From Nitzschia sp. DOCU1 (taxonomy: Eukaryota > Bacillariophyta > Bacillariophyceae > Bacillariales > Bacillariaceae), in contig OX595987.1 of assembly GCA_951394045.1 (NCBI GenBank), forward strand, positions 1,178,001 to 1,242,000: DNA of 64,000 nt. The letters are read 5' to 3'. Numbering within the stretch: the stretch's first letter is position 1; each line of letters starts with the position of its first letter. Shown here in pieces: positions 9,713-22,251 of this stretch. Position numbers and translations under genes: made by a program. The notes under the pieces were generated by a model. That model was not told the origin of the DNA. It saw nothing but the letters and a program-made list of their open reading frames with translations, and made no database searches.

Positions 9713-12504
9713 ATGTCGCTTGGAGTCTGGAAACATATTGGACTGCACGGGCACTCCGTGGGGAGCTTTGCTTGCGAAGAAGGGGGCATCAAATGGACGT
9801 CTGCCTTGACACACGAATCCGTGCAGGGCAGCACCAAGGGAATCCCCAAAGACGCCATCACGTCGGCACAATGGACGGTCTTTGGCAAGTCCGGGCATAT
9901 CCGCATTCAAACCTCGGGAAGTAATAAACTGCACCATGAGCTGCGGTTCGATGGATTTCCAGCGAACGAGTTTGATACGATTCGGGGGATCTTCAAAGAC
10001 AATTACAATGTCGATCTAGCCAAGTACCCCATTAGTGCTGCCGGGACGCAATTCGGACTCTCGAAAATGACCGGAAAGAAGCTCACGTTTCGTCATTGCA
10101 TCCTAGAAGATGCGGACGAAGAAGGAGAGGTACGACTGCTTAATGCCGTTTCGATGGGTGCTGTATTGTCGCGGCGATTAACCTCACTGCTCTTCTTGTC
10201 GTTCTCTAGGAGTTTGAAGTGCGAGAAGGCGACGAAATGCTATCGCTCGATCTAGCAGAAGTCTCGCAGTGTGTATTGCCGGGAAACAATCGCAATGAAA
10301 TCGAGTTGCAGTTCCCTGAAAGTGATGCTGTAGAAGCCAACAATGATCAACTAGTCAGTATCCGCTTTTATATCCCACCGGATCAGGATCAAGATCCTGC
10401 TGATCGAACAGTCAAGACACCAGCCGAGTTGTTGCAGCAGAAGATTATGAGTACTGCCAACATTCGAAAAACTACTGGAGATGTTATTGTAGAATTCGAT
10501 CACGAGAAGGGATCCTTCCTTACTCCTCGTGGACGATACTCAATCGAACTATGTAAGTACTTTAAAAGCAGTACGGGCAGACTCTGGCAGTTCACACGGA
10601 AGGTTGTCTCACTTACCACATTTCCTCTATGTCTAGACGATCGATTTTTTCGTATGCGTGGTCAAAAGTACGATTACAAGATCAAATACGACGACATCTC
10701 TCGTCTCTTTCTCTTGCCGAAACCCGACGAAGTGCACATGGCCTTTGTCATTGCCTTGGACAAGCCTATTCGTCAGGGCCAGCAGCGTTATCAGCATTTA
10801 GTGTTGCAGACTTCCAAAGATCCGGACGAAGTGACTGTCAATTTAGACGAAGAAACACTCAAGAAGGAGTACGGGGATGATTTGCAACCTGTCATGCGAG
10901 GTTCCTTCTCGAACCTGGTGGCCAAGACGTTCAAAGTTATTGCCAAGAAGAAAGTATTTATTCCCGGAAAGTTTGCCAATGCCAATCAACAGTCCTGTGT
11001 CAAGTGTGCTTTGCGGGCCAATGAAGGTCTCTTGTATCCACTGGAGAAGCAATTCGTATTTATCCACAAGCCGCCCGTCCTTATTCGATTCAATGAGGTG
11101 GAAAGCGTCGAGTTTCAACGATACGCCGGAGGCCAAGGATCCACACGCAACTTTGATCTTGCCGTCATGCTCAAAGCCAGTGCTTCGACTGGAACTGGGT
11201 CTCAAGAATATATCTTTTCTGGTATTGATCGGTCCGACTACCAAGGACTCTACAACTTTTTATCGAGCAAGAACATTAGCATCAAGAATCTTCAAGAAAC
11301 AAGTGTTGAAGTCGTGGCTCCCGTCTATAATGAGGACGAGATCTATGGAGGACCGGATGACGACGACATGGGCGAAGAGTCCGAGGACGAAGATTACGAC
11401 GAAAAAGCTGCGGCGAAGGACGCCGCCGAGGCTGGGGGTGAAAGTGGATCCGAAGAAAGTGAAGACATTGACGACGATGAGTTTGGGGACGAGATCGATG
11501 ACGAGTTGGATTCGGATCTGGAAGAAGCTCGGGGTGGTAAGAAGTCCAAGGCCAAGAGAAAGGACGACGACGATGATGACGATGGATCAGACATGATCGA
11601 CGATGACATGCCCAAGAAGAAACGCAAAAAGTCCAAGGGAGATAGTCCCAGCAAGAAGAAGGCGAAAAAGGACCCGAACGCCCCTAAGAAAGCTCTCTCC
11701 GCTTACATGATCTACATGAGCGAGAATCGCGAGCGCGTGAAGAACGAGAATCCGGACGCGAGCTTTGGAGATTTGGTATGTAGCCAGTTGGAAGGTTGTG
11801 TTGAGTGTGGCGTTGAATATGCGTTCTTACGTACCTTTTTCTCTCAAGGCAAAATTGGTTTCGCAAGAATACAAAAATCTCTCTCCTGACCAGAAGAAGA
11901 AATATGACGACAAGGTGAGTTTTTAAAAATGCATGGCTTGCAGGCGGTTGGTGGCGCCGCGAAAGCTGTTGGTCTCACGTATGCAAAACCCAGGCTGCGG
12001 CGGACAAGGTCCGATACCAGAAGGCAATGAAGGGCTACGAACCTCCGGAAGGTACTTCGCCAGCAAAGGGAGCAAAGGCTGGAAAGAAGGCGAAGAAAGA
12101 TCCTAATGCTCCAAAGCGCGGCTCAAGTAGTTTCATGTTTTTCAGTAATGAAGTGCGAGCCAAAGTCAAGGACGAGAATCCCGAAATGAAATTTGGAGAC
12201 ATTGTAAGTGGAAGATAGTGCAACTTTTGGGGGTGGCCGTGTCGCCAAGTGTTGTCTAAACCGATTTCCCCGCTTTGCTTTTTTGTAGGGAAAGAGGATT
12301 GGCGAGATGTTCAAGGCTCTGACGCCTGAGGAAAAGGAGAAATACGAGAAGATGGCGGCCAAGGATAAGCTGCGGTATCAGGACGCGATGAAATCATACC
12401 AGAAGAAGCAAGCAGCAGAGAAAGATGACGACGATGACGACAGTGATGGTGTTGATGACGATCAACACGATGACGATGACGACGATGATTCAGATTCTGA
12501 CTAA
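9713..12504 (+). CDS. SSRP1: FACT complex subunit SSRP1 with two HMG boxes
   Basis: Six exons: 9713-10129, 10210-10552, 10637-11775, 11849-11914, 11994-12203 and 12289-12504, giving 796 residues. The histone chaperone FACT remodels nucleosomes during transcription and replication in the nucleus. Visible in order: an N-terminal domain, the SSRP1 middle domain ([45 protein letters not shown]), a long acidic Asp/Glu segment, a Lys-rich linker, HMG box 1 ([20 protein letters not shown] through [25 protein letters not shown]), HMG box 2 ([20 protein letters not shown] through [23 protein letters not shown]), and an acidic tail. The start at 9713 matches the normal beginning of the family; an in-frame ATG at 9584 would add 43 residues. 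The 84-nt intron 2 is open in frame, but its removal gives [13 protein letters not shown] as expected. Confidence 0.95.
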
Positions 12505-12871
12505 GGCCGTCTTTGTAGTAGATAGTCTTCTAACAACTACTGAATATAATGTCTTCGTAGTGCCATTTTCTACTCGAACTGGACCAAAGTTAAACTAGTT
12601 AATGTGAGGGTCGTGTACATAACTAAAAAGCCAAAAGGTGCATTGGCAGGCGCAGAAACTTTATCATACCTTATTCGGTCCACGTCACCAAGATTTCTCT
12701 TTTCCCCGTTCTTGCTTTTTTGGCGGGGGAAATTCCACACCAAGAAACCACTCCCTCGTTTCCTCATTCACAAAACAGGCGGCATCAAGATGGCGCACTG
12801 ATGCCTATCCCTCCCATCTCTACATTCCTTTACCAAAGCATTGCGACCGCGTCTCCGGAGACGGCGAGTGA
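12505..12871. other. Intergenic, SSRP1 3' flank and GGT promoter
   Basis: About 370 bp between two co-directional genes. Short overlapping frames on both strands have no support. Nothing else is recognised. Confidence 0.5.
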
Positions 12872-15388
12872 ATGAACGATACGATCTCATACCCCGAATA
12901 CGATCATCCAATGACAGAAACGTCCCCCTTAGCAACACCCAAGCGGCGACGCTCGTCTACAGGGGGCAACAGGCTTCGACGGAGGTCTTCTGCAGAACTC
13001 ATCATGGCAGGGATTGTCAAAGCATTCGAATACGAAATGGGATCGACCACCGAAGATGACTTGTCGGATGCTGATACGGATAGCATTGATGACGACAAGC
13101 TGGTTCGGTATCCAAGGAGTCTACCGTATCGCTACTACTTGGTGCCTCTGTGCACCGTTTTCTCGTTGTTTGTGGGCATTTTCTTTGCGGGATGGTTTAC
13201 GAATGCGTGGGTAGAGAGACCTATTCTGACGAATTTGCAGAAAATTACGGCGCTCGGTGGTGAATCAGCTATTGATGGTTTACAGAACGGCGCTGTCGCT
13301 GCAGATCACGAAGTTTGTTCCCAGGTCGGTACTTCTATTTTGGAAAAGGGTGGCAATGCTGTGGATGCTGCCGTCGCGACGACCCTTTGCTTGGGTGTCG
13401 CCAATCCGTCGTCGTCTGGCTTGGGCGGTGGCGCTTTTATTTTGATTCACTCTGACAAGGCTCATCATGAAGCAAAATATGACCCATCCACAGCGCCAAA
13501 GTTTGATGACAAACGCGACCCCGCATTTCCAATGGACAATCACAAAGTTACGGAAGTCATTGACTGCCGGGAAACCGCGCCAGGAGCGGCGACGCAGGAC
13601 ATGTACTTGTCCAAGGACCGTTTTGCATCGGCCATTGGTGCGTTGGCGATTGCTGTCCCTGGGGAACTGAAGGGGCTGGAACTAGCACACGCAAGGCATG
13701 GACGTTTGCCCTGGGCGGAGCTTCTAGAACCGGTTATTAGGCTAGCAAGTGACGGAGTTGTCGTGAATGCCCATCTCGCTACAGAAATTAAATGGATGGA
13801 AACAAGATCCAAAAAATTTGGAGAATTCCCTGCATTACGTCGTCTTTTGACAAAACATGATAGATGGGACAGTGGGCTAAAGGAGGGTGATATCTTGCGC
13901 AATAAAAAGTTGGCGGATACCCTGTCGTTGGTCGCCCAACACGGAAGCAAAGCACTATATGAAGGTGAATTGGCGGCGAGTTTGGCAAAGGACGTACAAT
14001 CAAATGGAGGTATCTTGACAGCTAATGATATGGCAGGCTACATTCCGGTATTGCGATCCCCCGTTTACGGCGTCGCGAATGGCTACACCCTCGTCGGAGT
14101 TCCTCCTCCTAGCTCTGGCGGTGCTGCGATTATTGGAGCCGCGCGTTTCTTGTCGGGCTATCAGCTTCCAATGGCTGGCATTGCGGATACTTTGGGTGTT
14201 CATAGGACTGTTGAAGCAATGCGTCATGCTTTCGCCATTCGAATGTCCTTGAGCGACCCCGCTTACTTTACCAACACGACGACAGAAGCAGTCAAGGATC
14301 TTACTTCTGGTCCATACATGGAGCATCTTCGCAAAATTACTCAGGATAACTCTACTCTTCAGCTTTCACAATACGGCGGTTCCAAGTGGGCGCAACTGAA
14401 TGATGGGCAAGGTTCGAAGGACATTGACGACCAACACGAGGGAGACCGAAGACTTGGAAGCGCTTCGAGACGAAATCTTGCTCGAACATTTGGCTACTTG
14501 GATGATTTTGGAACATCCCATTTGTCAGTTGTAGACAAAGATGGCAATTCTGTGGCGATCACGACGTCGGTGAATCAGATTTTTGGCTCTTTGATTTACA
14601 GCGAGTCGACCGGAGTGCTGCTTGGCAACACCATGGATGGTAAGCAAGTGAGATGATACATGTTCGATCTCCAGGGCTTTTGATTTGATGCTCACAATTT
14701 GAAAAATCCTTTGCAGACTTTGGGAATCCGGGGAGGAGCAATTTTTATGGACTGAAACCATCGGAAGCAAACTTCATTGCGCCAGGGAAACGAGTAAGTT
14801 GTGCACGACGGACATAGATTCAGTGATCCAACAATCTCGCTTCATGAACTAACAAATCTATGTGTTTGGTTGAAGCCATTGTCTTCCATGTCCCCGACCA
14901 TGGTTTTTCGAAAGGTTGAAGGCACCGATGATTCGCAGTTTGGGACGTTGGAACTCGTTGTGGGAGGGAGCGGCGGACCGAAAATCATTACTGCAGTTCT
15001 TCAGGTCCTCATCAACTACTGCTTCCTTGGAATGGGCCTTTTTAGCTCTATCGCCCGTCCCCGTGTCCAGTGAGTGCCGCTATCGAACGTTCGACCGAAT
15101 GTGAAATCATATTCTGAAGCGTTACTCACATAACTTGTTTCATAAAACAGCGACCAGTTGATGTATCACGATGCGGCAATCACCACGACGGAACTGTCGC
15201 ATCTGGATCAGGGGCCGACGATATCAGTTTCCCAGAGAACAAAGGACGCCCTTTTGGCTAGGGGGCACAGTAGTTTGCTAGATATCGACTATGCTGGGAC
15301 GGTGCAAGCCGTGGCCGTAGACTTGGAGACCAACGTTCTATCAGCGGTCTCTGATATTCGAAAGGGAGGAAAGCCAGCTGGATATTGA
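12872..15388 (+). CDS. Gamma-glutamyltransferase, type II membrane protein
   Basis: Four exons: 12872-14639, 14717-14793, 14876-15069 and 15151-15388, giving 758 residues. It transfers or hydrolyses the gamma-glutamyl group of glutathione and its conjugates. After a cytosolic Arg/Ser-rich tail and an acidic stretch comes one membrane segment (YLVPLCTVFSLFVGIFFAGW, about residues 88-110); the enzyme domain would face the lumen or outside. Family marks are NGAVAADHEVCSQVG, GGNAVDAAVATTLCLGVANP and SGLGGGAFIL, the catalytic threonine in TSHLSVVD (near residue 548, the self-cleavage site), PLSSMSPTM and GGSGGPKI. The C-terminal half is split by three short introns. The family is normally about 570 residues; the extra length is the N-terminal extension. 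It converges on the fibrillin gene 54 bp away. Confidence 0.93.
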
Positions 15389-15442
15389 TGGAGAGATGTC
15401 GCAACGCTACGCTACTAACTTAGACCTAGCTATCATGTGCGG

Positions 15443-16219
15443 TCATGACTCGTTGTCATCTTCTTTTACCAGGATGAATGTTGTTCCCTTGTTGCCGCGC
15501 GAGATTCGTAGACGCGAGCTAAGGTAGGTAATATCTATCCAACCCTTGACGGCGTCACGAAGGATTGGTAATCGGAATGGAACAGGATAAGGAACTTTGA
15601 AACTTCCCAGTTCAAAATTGCCTTCGTCGAACACAAAATTAATGCGAGAATCTGGTCGACTTTCGTCCTCTTCCGCTTCCTCGCCAACGAGTGATACACC
15701 CAGAATATTTAGGCCAAGAATCTTCCCGTCACCTCTGCGTTCTGTGAGCTCGGGTAGTGGGTATGCGGAAGTACTAGCCAAGGCATCGACCTTGAGCTCC
15801 GCCTTGTCGCTGAATTTGACTACCTGACTCACAAGCAGCTGATTGTCCACATTCAAAACGATATCCTGATAGATTGCAAACTTGCTAGAATCAACTGCCT
15901 TTCGTTGAATAGGACTAGCAGTATTTGCATTGTTGGTGTGTACCAGCTTCCACCTTCCGTAGACTTGTGGAGCGATGGCAGGCCTTGGGATGGAGCTGGT
16001 CTGTTCTAAGGACGCTACCAGCCTTGCGATTCGCGCGTCGTTGGCTAGTCGATTTTCACCCAGATCGCCAATGGCTTGCAAGAGCTGATTTTCGAGATCA
16101 GCCGAACCTTGGTTCTTTGGGGGTGTCTTTGGCAAAGAAAATGATCCAAACATATTCTGGAATGCGAAGCATTCTGCCACCAAGAGGATCGAGGGAAAGA
16201 TAACTGTCATTGGCCTCAT
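15443..16219 (-). CDS. Plastid lipid-associated protein (PAP/fibrillin)
   Basis: A single exon of 258 residues. The first 20 residues are a signal peptide ending CFAF-QNMFG, an ASAF-like plastid import motif. The mature part has the PAP/fibrillin signatures: a helical start (LENQLLQAIGDLGENRL), YGRWKLVHTN near residue 85, and the closing LRISRGNKGTTFILVKED. Fibrillins bind lipids and quinones in plastoglobules and thylakoids; which subgroup this is cannot be told. It is transcribed divergently from the plastid IF-2 gene, with about 600 bp between the start codons. Confidence 0.82.
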   Translation of the reverse strand: MRPMTVIFPSILLVAECFAFQNMFGSFSLPKTPPKNQGSADLENQLLQAIGDLGENRLANDARIARLVASLEQTSSIPRPAIAPQVYGRWKLVHTNNANTASPIQRKAVDSSKFAIYQDIVLNVDNQLLVSQVVKFSDKAELKVDALASTSAYPLPELTERRGDGKILGLNILGVSLVGEEAEEDESRPDSRINFVFDEGNFELGSFKVPYPVPFRLPILRDAVKGWIDITYLSSRLRISRGNKGTTFILVKEDDNES

Positions 16220-16817
16220 ATTGCTGCCTGATCAATATACGGTGCCTAAACTCAACTCTGGATTTTAAAACTCTCGATGACACCAACTGCTACGAGTAGT
16301 AGGTTTTGTAATGGGCCGCCGTCATTTTCCGTCCTTTCTCTTTCTTGCTGCCGCCACGTACTACTCGTGACTCAAAGGCATGGAGCGAACCCGTCGACCC
16401 ATCGGACTTTTATCAACAGTCCACACCACGTGGAAGGACAACGCTGGCGAAGGAAAGACGGATGAGGTACGTTCTCATTGGCTCAGCCCTGTGGTAGCGA
16501 ATTTTAGTGAGTTCTGTCCGTGGAGCACGAGCTCCATCAGCCAACCAAAAAGGCGATGGCCGGCGGCAAAAAATATCAACGAAGAAGTACGTTGCTGGCG
16601 GCATCATCAAAGCAACTCCATCTCTCTCCTCCGACCCACTCAAGGTCGTCGAAACAGATGGCAGACGGCAAAGAAAAGGATTTTTCCGTCTATATCATAG
16701 CCAACGAAACAATCCTGTTTGTGGAATCTATTGAAACTTACGAACGGCGTTGAGCTTCTGGGTGATTGAATTTGTTAATAGCAAGGCGACAGAAAAAAGT
16801 CGGTCGAATTATTCATC
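16220..16817. other. Divergent promoter between fibrillin and IF-2
   Basis: About 600 bp between two plastid-protein genes. Three overlapping plus-strand frames near 16380-16750 have no family signature, and none has a counterpart that would rank it above the others. No TGACGTCA site is present. Confidence 0.5.
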
Positions 16818-19807
16818 ATGAAGGCTGGAATTTCTTTGAACGTTTTACTGGCGTTGGTGGCGGCATTATGTGCTTCCGCGTTCAGCCCCTCGGCTCCACT
16901 GTCCTTGGGAAGGACCTGCGCCGAGCGGTCGTTTGGAGGCTTTTGTACGACAAAATGGGGGTAAGTTTGTCGATGGGTTTTCCTTGTGGAACGAAAATTC
17001 CTTTCTTATCGCTGTTGTGTTTTAGTGCGACGGTGTTGAAGGATACTACGACGACATCTGGTGCGGAGCAGAAGTCATTCTCGAGGAATAACAATGGAAG
17101 CAGCAGCAACAACAACAGCTTCGGGAAAAGAAACTACCGGAATGGGAGTGGCGGTCAAGCTGCATTGAAGCTGGAGAATCCAATGAGGGTGCAAAAGGTC
17201 CCCACCGCGCCAGAGCCTAGGCAAGACCGACCGGATAGAGATTCACGCTCATCGGATCGCAATTCGGATCGCAACTCCAGACCTACTGCAACTGCGGGTA
17301 CGGATAGAAACACCAATGGAGCCGCTCGCGGGAATAGTAAGTTTGACGCTGAAGGAGGCTATGTCGCCACAACCAATAAACCAAAAAAATCCTTCTCCGA
17401 AGGTAGGTGTTTTTTCATCTATTCTGGTATTCCGCTCAATCTTTGAGCTTGAACCAACTAAGAATTATCCCATTTTGATCATGTGTAAATTCACTGGTCT
17501 ATGGGCACGGTTTCTTGTGATTCGATCGGCACCCATTCTAACGATGTTGTTTCTATTTTAGATGATTCTTCTTCTCCTGCTTCACCAACCAAGGATGGAA
17601 AACGAAGGCTTAAACCCGGGAAAAAGCGAGAAGAAGACGACGGTGGAGATTCTAGAAATGCGCGAAAGACTTCACTTAAACTCGGATCCACGGGCAAGAA
17701 AGGACGAGCTGCGAACCTCTCGAGTCGACGTGGTAGTTTGAGGAAGCGCGATCGCTCTGCCGAAAAGGAAGCGAAAGCAGTAGCTGCCGAGGAACGCAGA
17801 ACTGTTTATTTGCCAGAGTAAGTGGATTCTTTGCCTGTTTGACATCTTGAAACGTTGAGAATAAAAGTGAGTCTCACCGTTTGTTTACAGTGGCCCTGTC
17901 ACCGTCGCCGAGTTGGCCGAGCTAATTGACGAGAAACCTGTTGCCATCATCAAGCTACTCATGACCGACCTTGGAGTAATGGCGTCAATGACTCAAAGTT
18001 TGGATCCGGCGACTTGTATGGCTGTTGTTGAAGGTTTTGGAAAGATAGTTGGTGGAAGCGACGATGATGACTGGGATGAGAGGTAAGAAGTCTGCCCGAT
18101 TGCAACTGCCGATTGATATTTTCGAAATCTCACCATATTTGGAAATAGCGACTTTGATATCGAGGAGAGTGCTTTGGTCGCGGGATATGTTGCGGATGAG
18201 GATGATCCGGCAGACTTGTTGCCTCGGGCACCTGTTGTTACCATCATGGGGCACGTAGATCACGGAAAGACTTCTTTGCTTGATGCTATTCGGAACACGG
18301 ATGTTACGGCGGGTGAAGCTGGAGGTATTACTCAACACATTGCCGCCTACCAAGTAAAGCACAATGGACAAAAGATCACCTTTATCGATACTCCTGGTCA
18401 CGCAGCCTTCACGGACATGCGAGAACGCGGAGCGAATATCACAGACATTGTCATTTTGGTAGTTGCCGCCGATGATGGTGTCAAACAGCAGACAGCAGAC
18501 TCCATTGTGTGCGCCAGGCAAGCGGGAGTTCCTCTGATTATTGCTATTAACAAGTGCGATCTTGAAACAGCTGATCCCACGAAAGTGATGACTGAGTTGA
18601 CTGCGTACGACATTCTCACTGAGGAGTTTGGTGGTGACGTGTTGGTGTCTCAAATCAGTGCTAAGAAAGGAACAAATCTGGACGACTTGTTGGACAAGGT
18701 GATGCTTCAGGCTGAAATTCAGGATCTCAAAGCAAACCCAAATCGTCATGCGGAAGCCATCGTTGTCGAGGCAAACATTGAGAAGGGGTTAGGTACCGTC
18801 GCGACGTCCCTGGTGAAGAAGGGAACACTCCGTATCGGCGACATCTTTGTTGCTGGGGAATGCTATGGAAAAGTCAGAGCCCTGATTGACCCTAACGACG
18901 GGAAGACTAGATTGACAGAGGCAGGCCCGAGTCGTCCGGTCAACATCGTCGGCTTCGAAGGCATTCCTTCAGCAGGTGATGCGTTGGTAGTCATGGACGA
19001 CGAGCAAGCAGCTCGCGCATTGGCGGAGAACAGGCAACGGTGAGTTACAGCAACCGAAACGGATTTGTTCGTGATTGTGATATTTTTCTCGGCGTATCTC
19101 ATGTTTTGAACTTTAGGCTTTCGCGAGAGCGATCATCGTTCACTTACCAAGACGGTCTCATGGATTCCGTCTCACTTGCATTCGGCTCCACAAAGGAAAG
19201 CCGCGAAATGTGTGTCCTTGTCAAAGCAGACGTTCAAGGATCAGCCGAGGCTCTTACGAGGGCATTGCGAGAGTTGAAGCTGGAGAACGATGAAGCGGTC
19301 GTTACGGTGAAGGTTCTTGTTAGTGAAGCCGGCGAAGTCAGCAAGAGTGATGTCGCCATTGCCTCTGTCACCCCGGGAACAACCATTATTGCCTTCAACA
19401 CTGCGGCTTCTTTTGCAGCAATGGAAGATGCACGATCACAGAAAATTGCGATCGAATATTACAATATTGTTTATGATGCGATCGAATCAGTGGAGTCCAG
19501 GATGCAAGAGGTGCTGTCGCCTACACCCGAGGGTGAATACACCGGTTCCGCAGTTGTACAAGAAGTGTTCAACATTGGCGGCACCGGAAACATTGCCGGC
19601 AGCAGATGCAGAGACGGCACACTTAAGAAGGGAGGCAACGTCCGCGTCATGCGAGGCGACAAGATTCTTATCGAGACACGAATCAAGAGTCTACGAAATT
19701 TCAAGGCGGAAGCGGATTCTATCGAGGCAGGCAACGAATGTGGTATCGGCCTTATTGATTTCGAAGACTTCCAACCCGACGATGTGATCGAATGCTACGT
19801 CGTATAA
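16818..19807 (+). CDS. infB: Plastid translation initiation factor IF-2
   Basis: Six exons: 16818-16960, 17026-17402, 17562-17817, 17891-18082, 18149-19039 and 19117-19807, giving 849 residues. The GTPase places initiator tRNA on the ribosome. The start at 16818 yields a textbook diatom plastid presequence: a signal peptide (LLALVAALC) followed by ASAF-SPSAP. Then come a low-complexity Asn/Ser/Arg region, the IF-2 N-domain (VTVAELAELIDEKPVAIIKL), and the G domain with GHVDHGKTS (G1), DTPGHAAF (G3) and NKCD (G4), followed by domains II-IV (VLVKADVQGSAEAL, VVQEVFNIGGTGNIAG). All GTP-binding motifs are intact. Other upstream in-frame ATGs (for example 16766) lack the presequence and are not preferred. 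It ends 105 bp from the convergent transporter gene. Confidence 0.95.
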
Positions 19808-19912
19808 TCCAGAATGACACAAGCTGAAACTTACTGCTAAACTAGAGCAACTAATGTATACACGTCCGAAAACGAAAGCAGTTTTTCTTTGCTAGTGCAA
19901 GTTAGATTTCTA

Positions 19913-21569
19913 TTAGGCCATGGCTTCTTTGATTGTCATGAAGCACCCCAAGAATGCGATAAACAGTCCAAAGGGGACCAAAGCAAGATTTGTTTTTGCC
20001 CGTTTGTGGTCCAAGCCGTCCTTGCCTTTCACCATTGCGACTGCCTTTGTGTAGATAATCGCGGGGCAAACATAAACGATGAATGATCCCATTGCAGCTC
20101 CGGTGAGACCAACCACCAATGATACGTCCTTAACTGTACACGAGATTGCCGTGACGAAGGTCAGAATGCCCAGGACAAGAAGAAAGTGGTTCTTATCGGC
20201 TCCTAGTGTGTCGAATCCCAAGCTGGACGCAACACCAACGACCGATTCCCGCGCACCACACGCCACCAAGGGAAACCCGAAAAGAATACTGAAACCAGTC
20301 GCGAGGCGTCCAAGAGTCGACAGAATGTCATCTGGATGGTAATTGAGTAAGATATTACCCTGACATGACTCGCCGAAAGTGCTATAGCCCGCGGTCATGG
20401 TAATGATGTAAAGGGTCACCAGCACCAGAAATGCAATGTTAACCATCTTTTTGAATCTCTTCGCGCTTGTATCCTTTAGACTCCGGTAGAAGTTGGGCCC
20501 ATTGTAGTGGGCGATATAAGCTAAGCCTGCGAAATGGAGAAGAGAGCATTTTTCAGGAGAAGCATCGAGAGAGAGAAATGCAGTTTGTCAGACGACACCG
20601 CCAAACGACAAAAGGCACAAGATCCCGAAACACTTACCGAGATTGGAAGCCAAAACAAGCGAACTAAAGTCAAAATTCCAAAGCGACTCCTTCTCAAACG
20701 ACGGCAGGGCCGCAAGTACTCCCTCCACCGCAAATTTTCCTGTCCCTAGCTTGTATGTTCCGTCCAGTGCCCGAATGACAATAAATACAACAGTGTACAT
20801 GATGGCCGCGAAACCCAAGATGGATGTGAACGCCAAGGCAGACAAATCCTTGACCAACGAGAGAGGAAGCAGAAGCCCAGTCGTAATAGCAAGAATGTTG
20901 GACGTCCTACCGTTCCACTGACTTGGTACCCCCGCTTGCGTAAGCAGAGGCGTAAAGACATCACCCAGAATACCTGAATAAATGACGGCACAAGCAAGAC
21001 ACATGATAGCAATCATAGCATCCACCACATAGGTCGACTTTTCCCCGATCGTTTTCGCCCATAATCCCTGTAAAGCAGTTGCAACAATAAATCAGTCAAT
21101 AAGCGTTTTGCGTCCAATTCTTTCCCCTGGACGACGACAGTACACTCAGAGACCTTACTTTGAAATCTTTCTCTCCTGTCAGCTCACATGCTTCGCCAAT
21201 GAGGGAAAAGGAATGACCACTCAGGAGACCGAGCACGGCGCAAATCAACATGGCAGGAATCCAGCCAGAACCAGAGGCCATGCCAGCCGAGAGGGTCAGG
21301 ATGCCAGCACCCGCCACGTTGTTGACGAGGTTGAACACTGACGCAGTCATGGTGGCCTTGCCATCTTCATTGCTGCTGCTGCCGCCGCCTCTAGGAAGAA
21401 AAACAACCTCCGAAGCCGTCGCACCGAAAGGAGTATTTCGTTTATGTTGACCTCGCGCAGATTCTAGAGTGTTTATGGAAGTCGGTCGCCATTGTTTGCC
21501 GTCGACATGCCGCGTCGACAAAAGCAATGCCAGAGCCAGCAAAACTGCTTTCGATCCTCTCATTGTCAT
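19913..21569 (-). CDS. Amino-acid transporter, AAAP/SLC38-like
   Basis: Three exons: 21569-21159, 21067-20638 and 20526-19913, giving 484 residues. After a cleavable-looking N-terminal hydrophobic segment (VLLALALLLS) and a Gly/Ser linker, the first transport helix carries SVFNLVNNVAGAGILTLSAG, the typical opening of the amino acid/auxin permease family with its unwound GAGIL. About ten further hydrophobic helices follow, including FPLVACGARESVVG. The members move neutral or cationic amino acids with H+ or Na+; the substrate cannot be told. The signal peptide suggests insertion through the ER and a plasma-membrane, vacuolar or plastid-envelope location. Confidence 0.85.
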
Positions 21570-22251
21570 TACTAATCTTACAAAAGTGAAATGTATTTAC
21601 AAAGCTGGTGTGGCCCTCTCTCTGAATGAAGTAGTGACAAAGGAACATCCTTGAGAGATGACAGCCATTGGCCCAACCTGACTGATTGCGATTCCGATGG
21701 CATTGCATGAAAGTGGATCTTTCGCCTGTCCGTCGACCCTCACGTACAGTACCTCCATTCTCATGTTAATAATTGTTCTCTCTCTTTTTTGTTCGGAGTC
21801 AGAGTTGCTGGGTGAAAACGCGTGGTGAACGTTGTATATTTTGTGCAGCACTTCCCTAAGTGTGACAAAAGTACCTGTATTTTACCGTTATTGATATTTC
21901 AAGTTATGGACCGTCCAGCCAAGACTTGAAACTACACACCATTGAACGATCCTTCTTAGCGCTAAAATTTACATACATCACAAGAAGCATTACTTCCCGA
22001 CAGGTAGCGTTGTCAAGTTGACAATACAACAAAAATATGTAAGGTGATAGACTTTACTTCACGTGCCACCGCAGAAAGCTCCACGATTCACTTGTCACAC
22101 AAGGTCAGTTCATGAAAATACACGAGCAAGGTGATATTGGAAAGCGATCATCTGTTCCAGGTTTGATAGCATCCTCAACACCTTTCGATAGAGAGAATGC
22201 CGCAGATTAGTTTCGGAGCCTTTCCACACTCAACAGGGCGACTCAATCTGA
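21570..22251. other. Intergenic, transporter promoter and 3' flank of the 22.2-kb gene
   Basis: About 680 bp of A+T-richer sequence. Short minus-strand frames upstream of the transporter have no support. Nothing else is recognised. Confidence 0.5.

Noticed and set aside
16380..16753. Three overlapping short plus-strand frames before IF-2
   Set aside because: None has a signature; IF-2 has a clear own start at 16818 with a plastid presequence.
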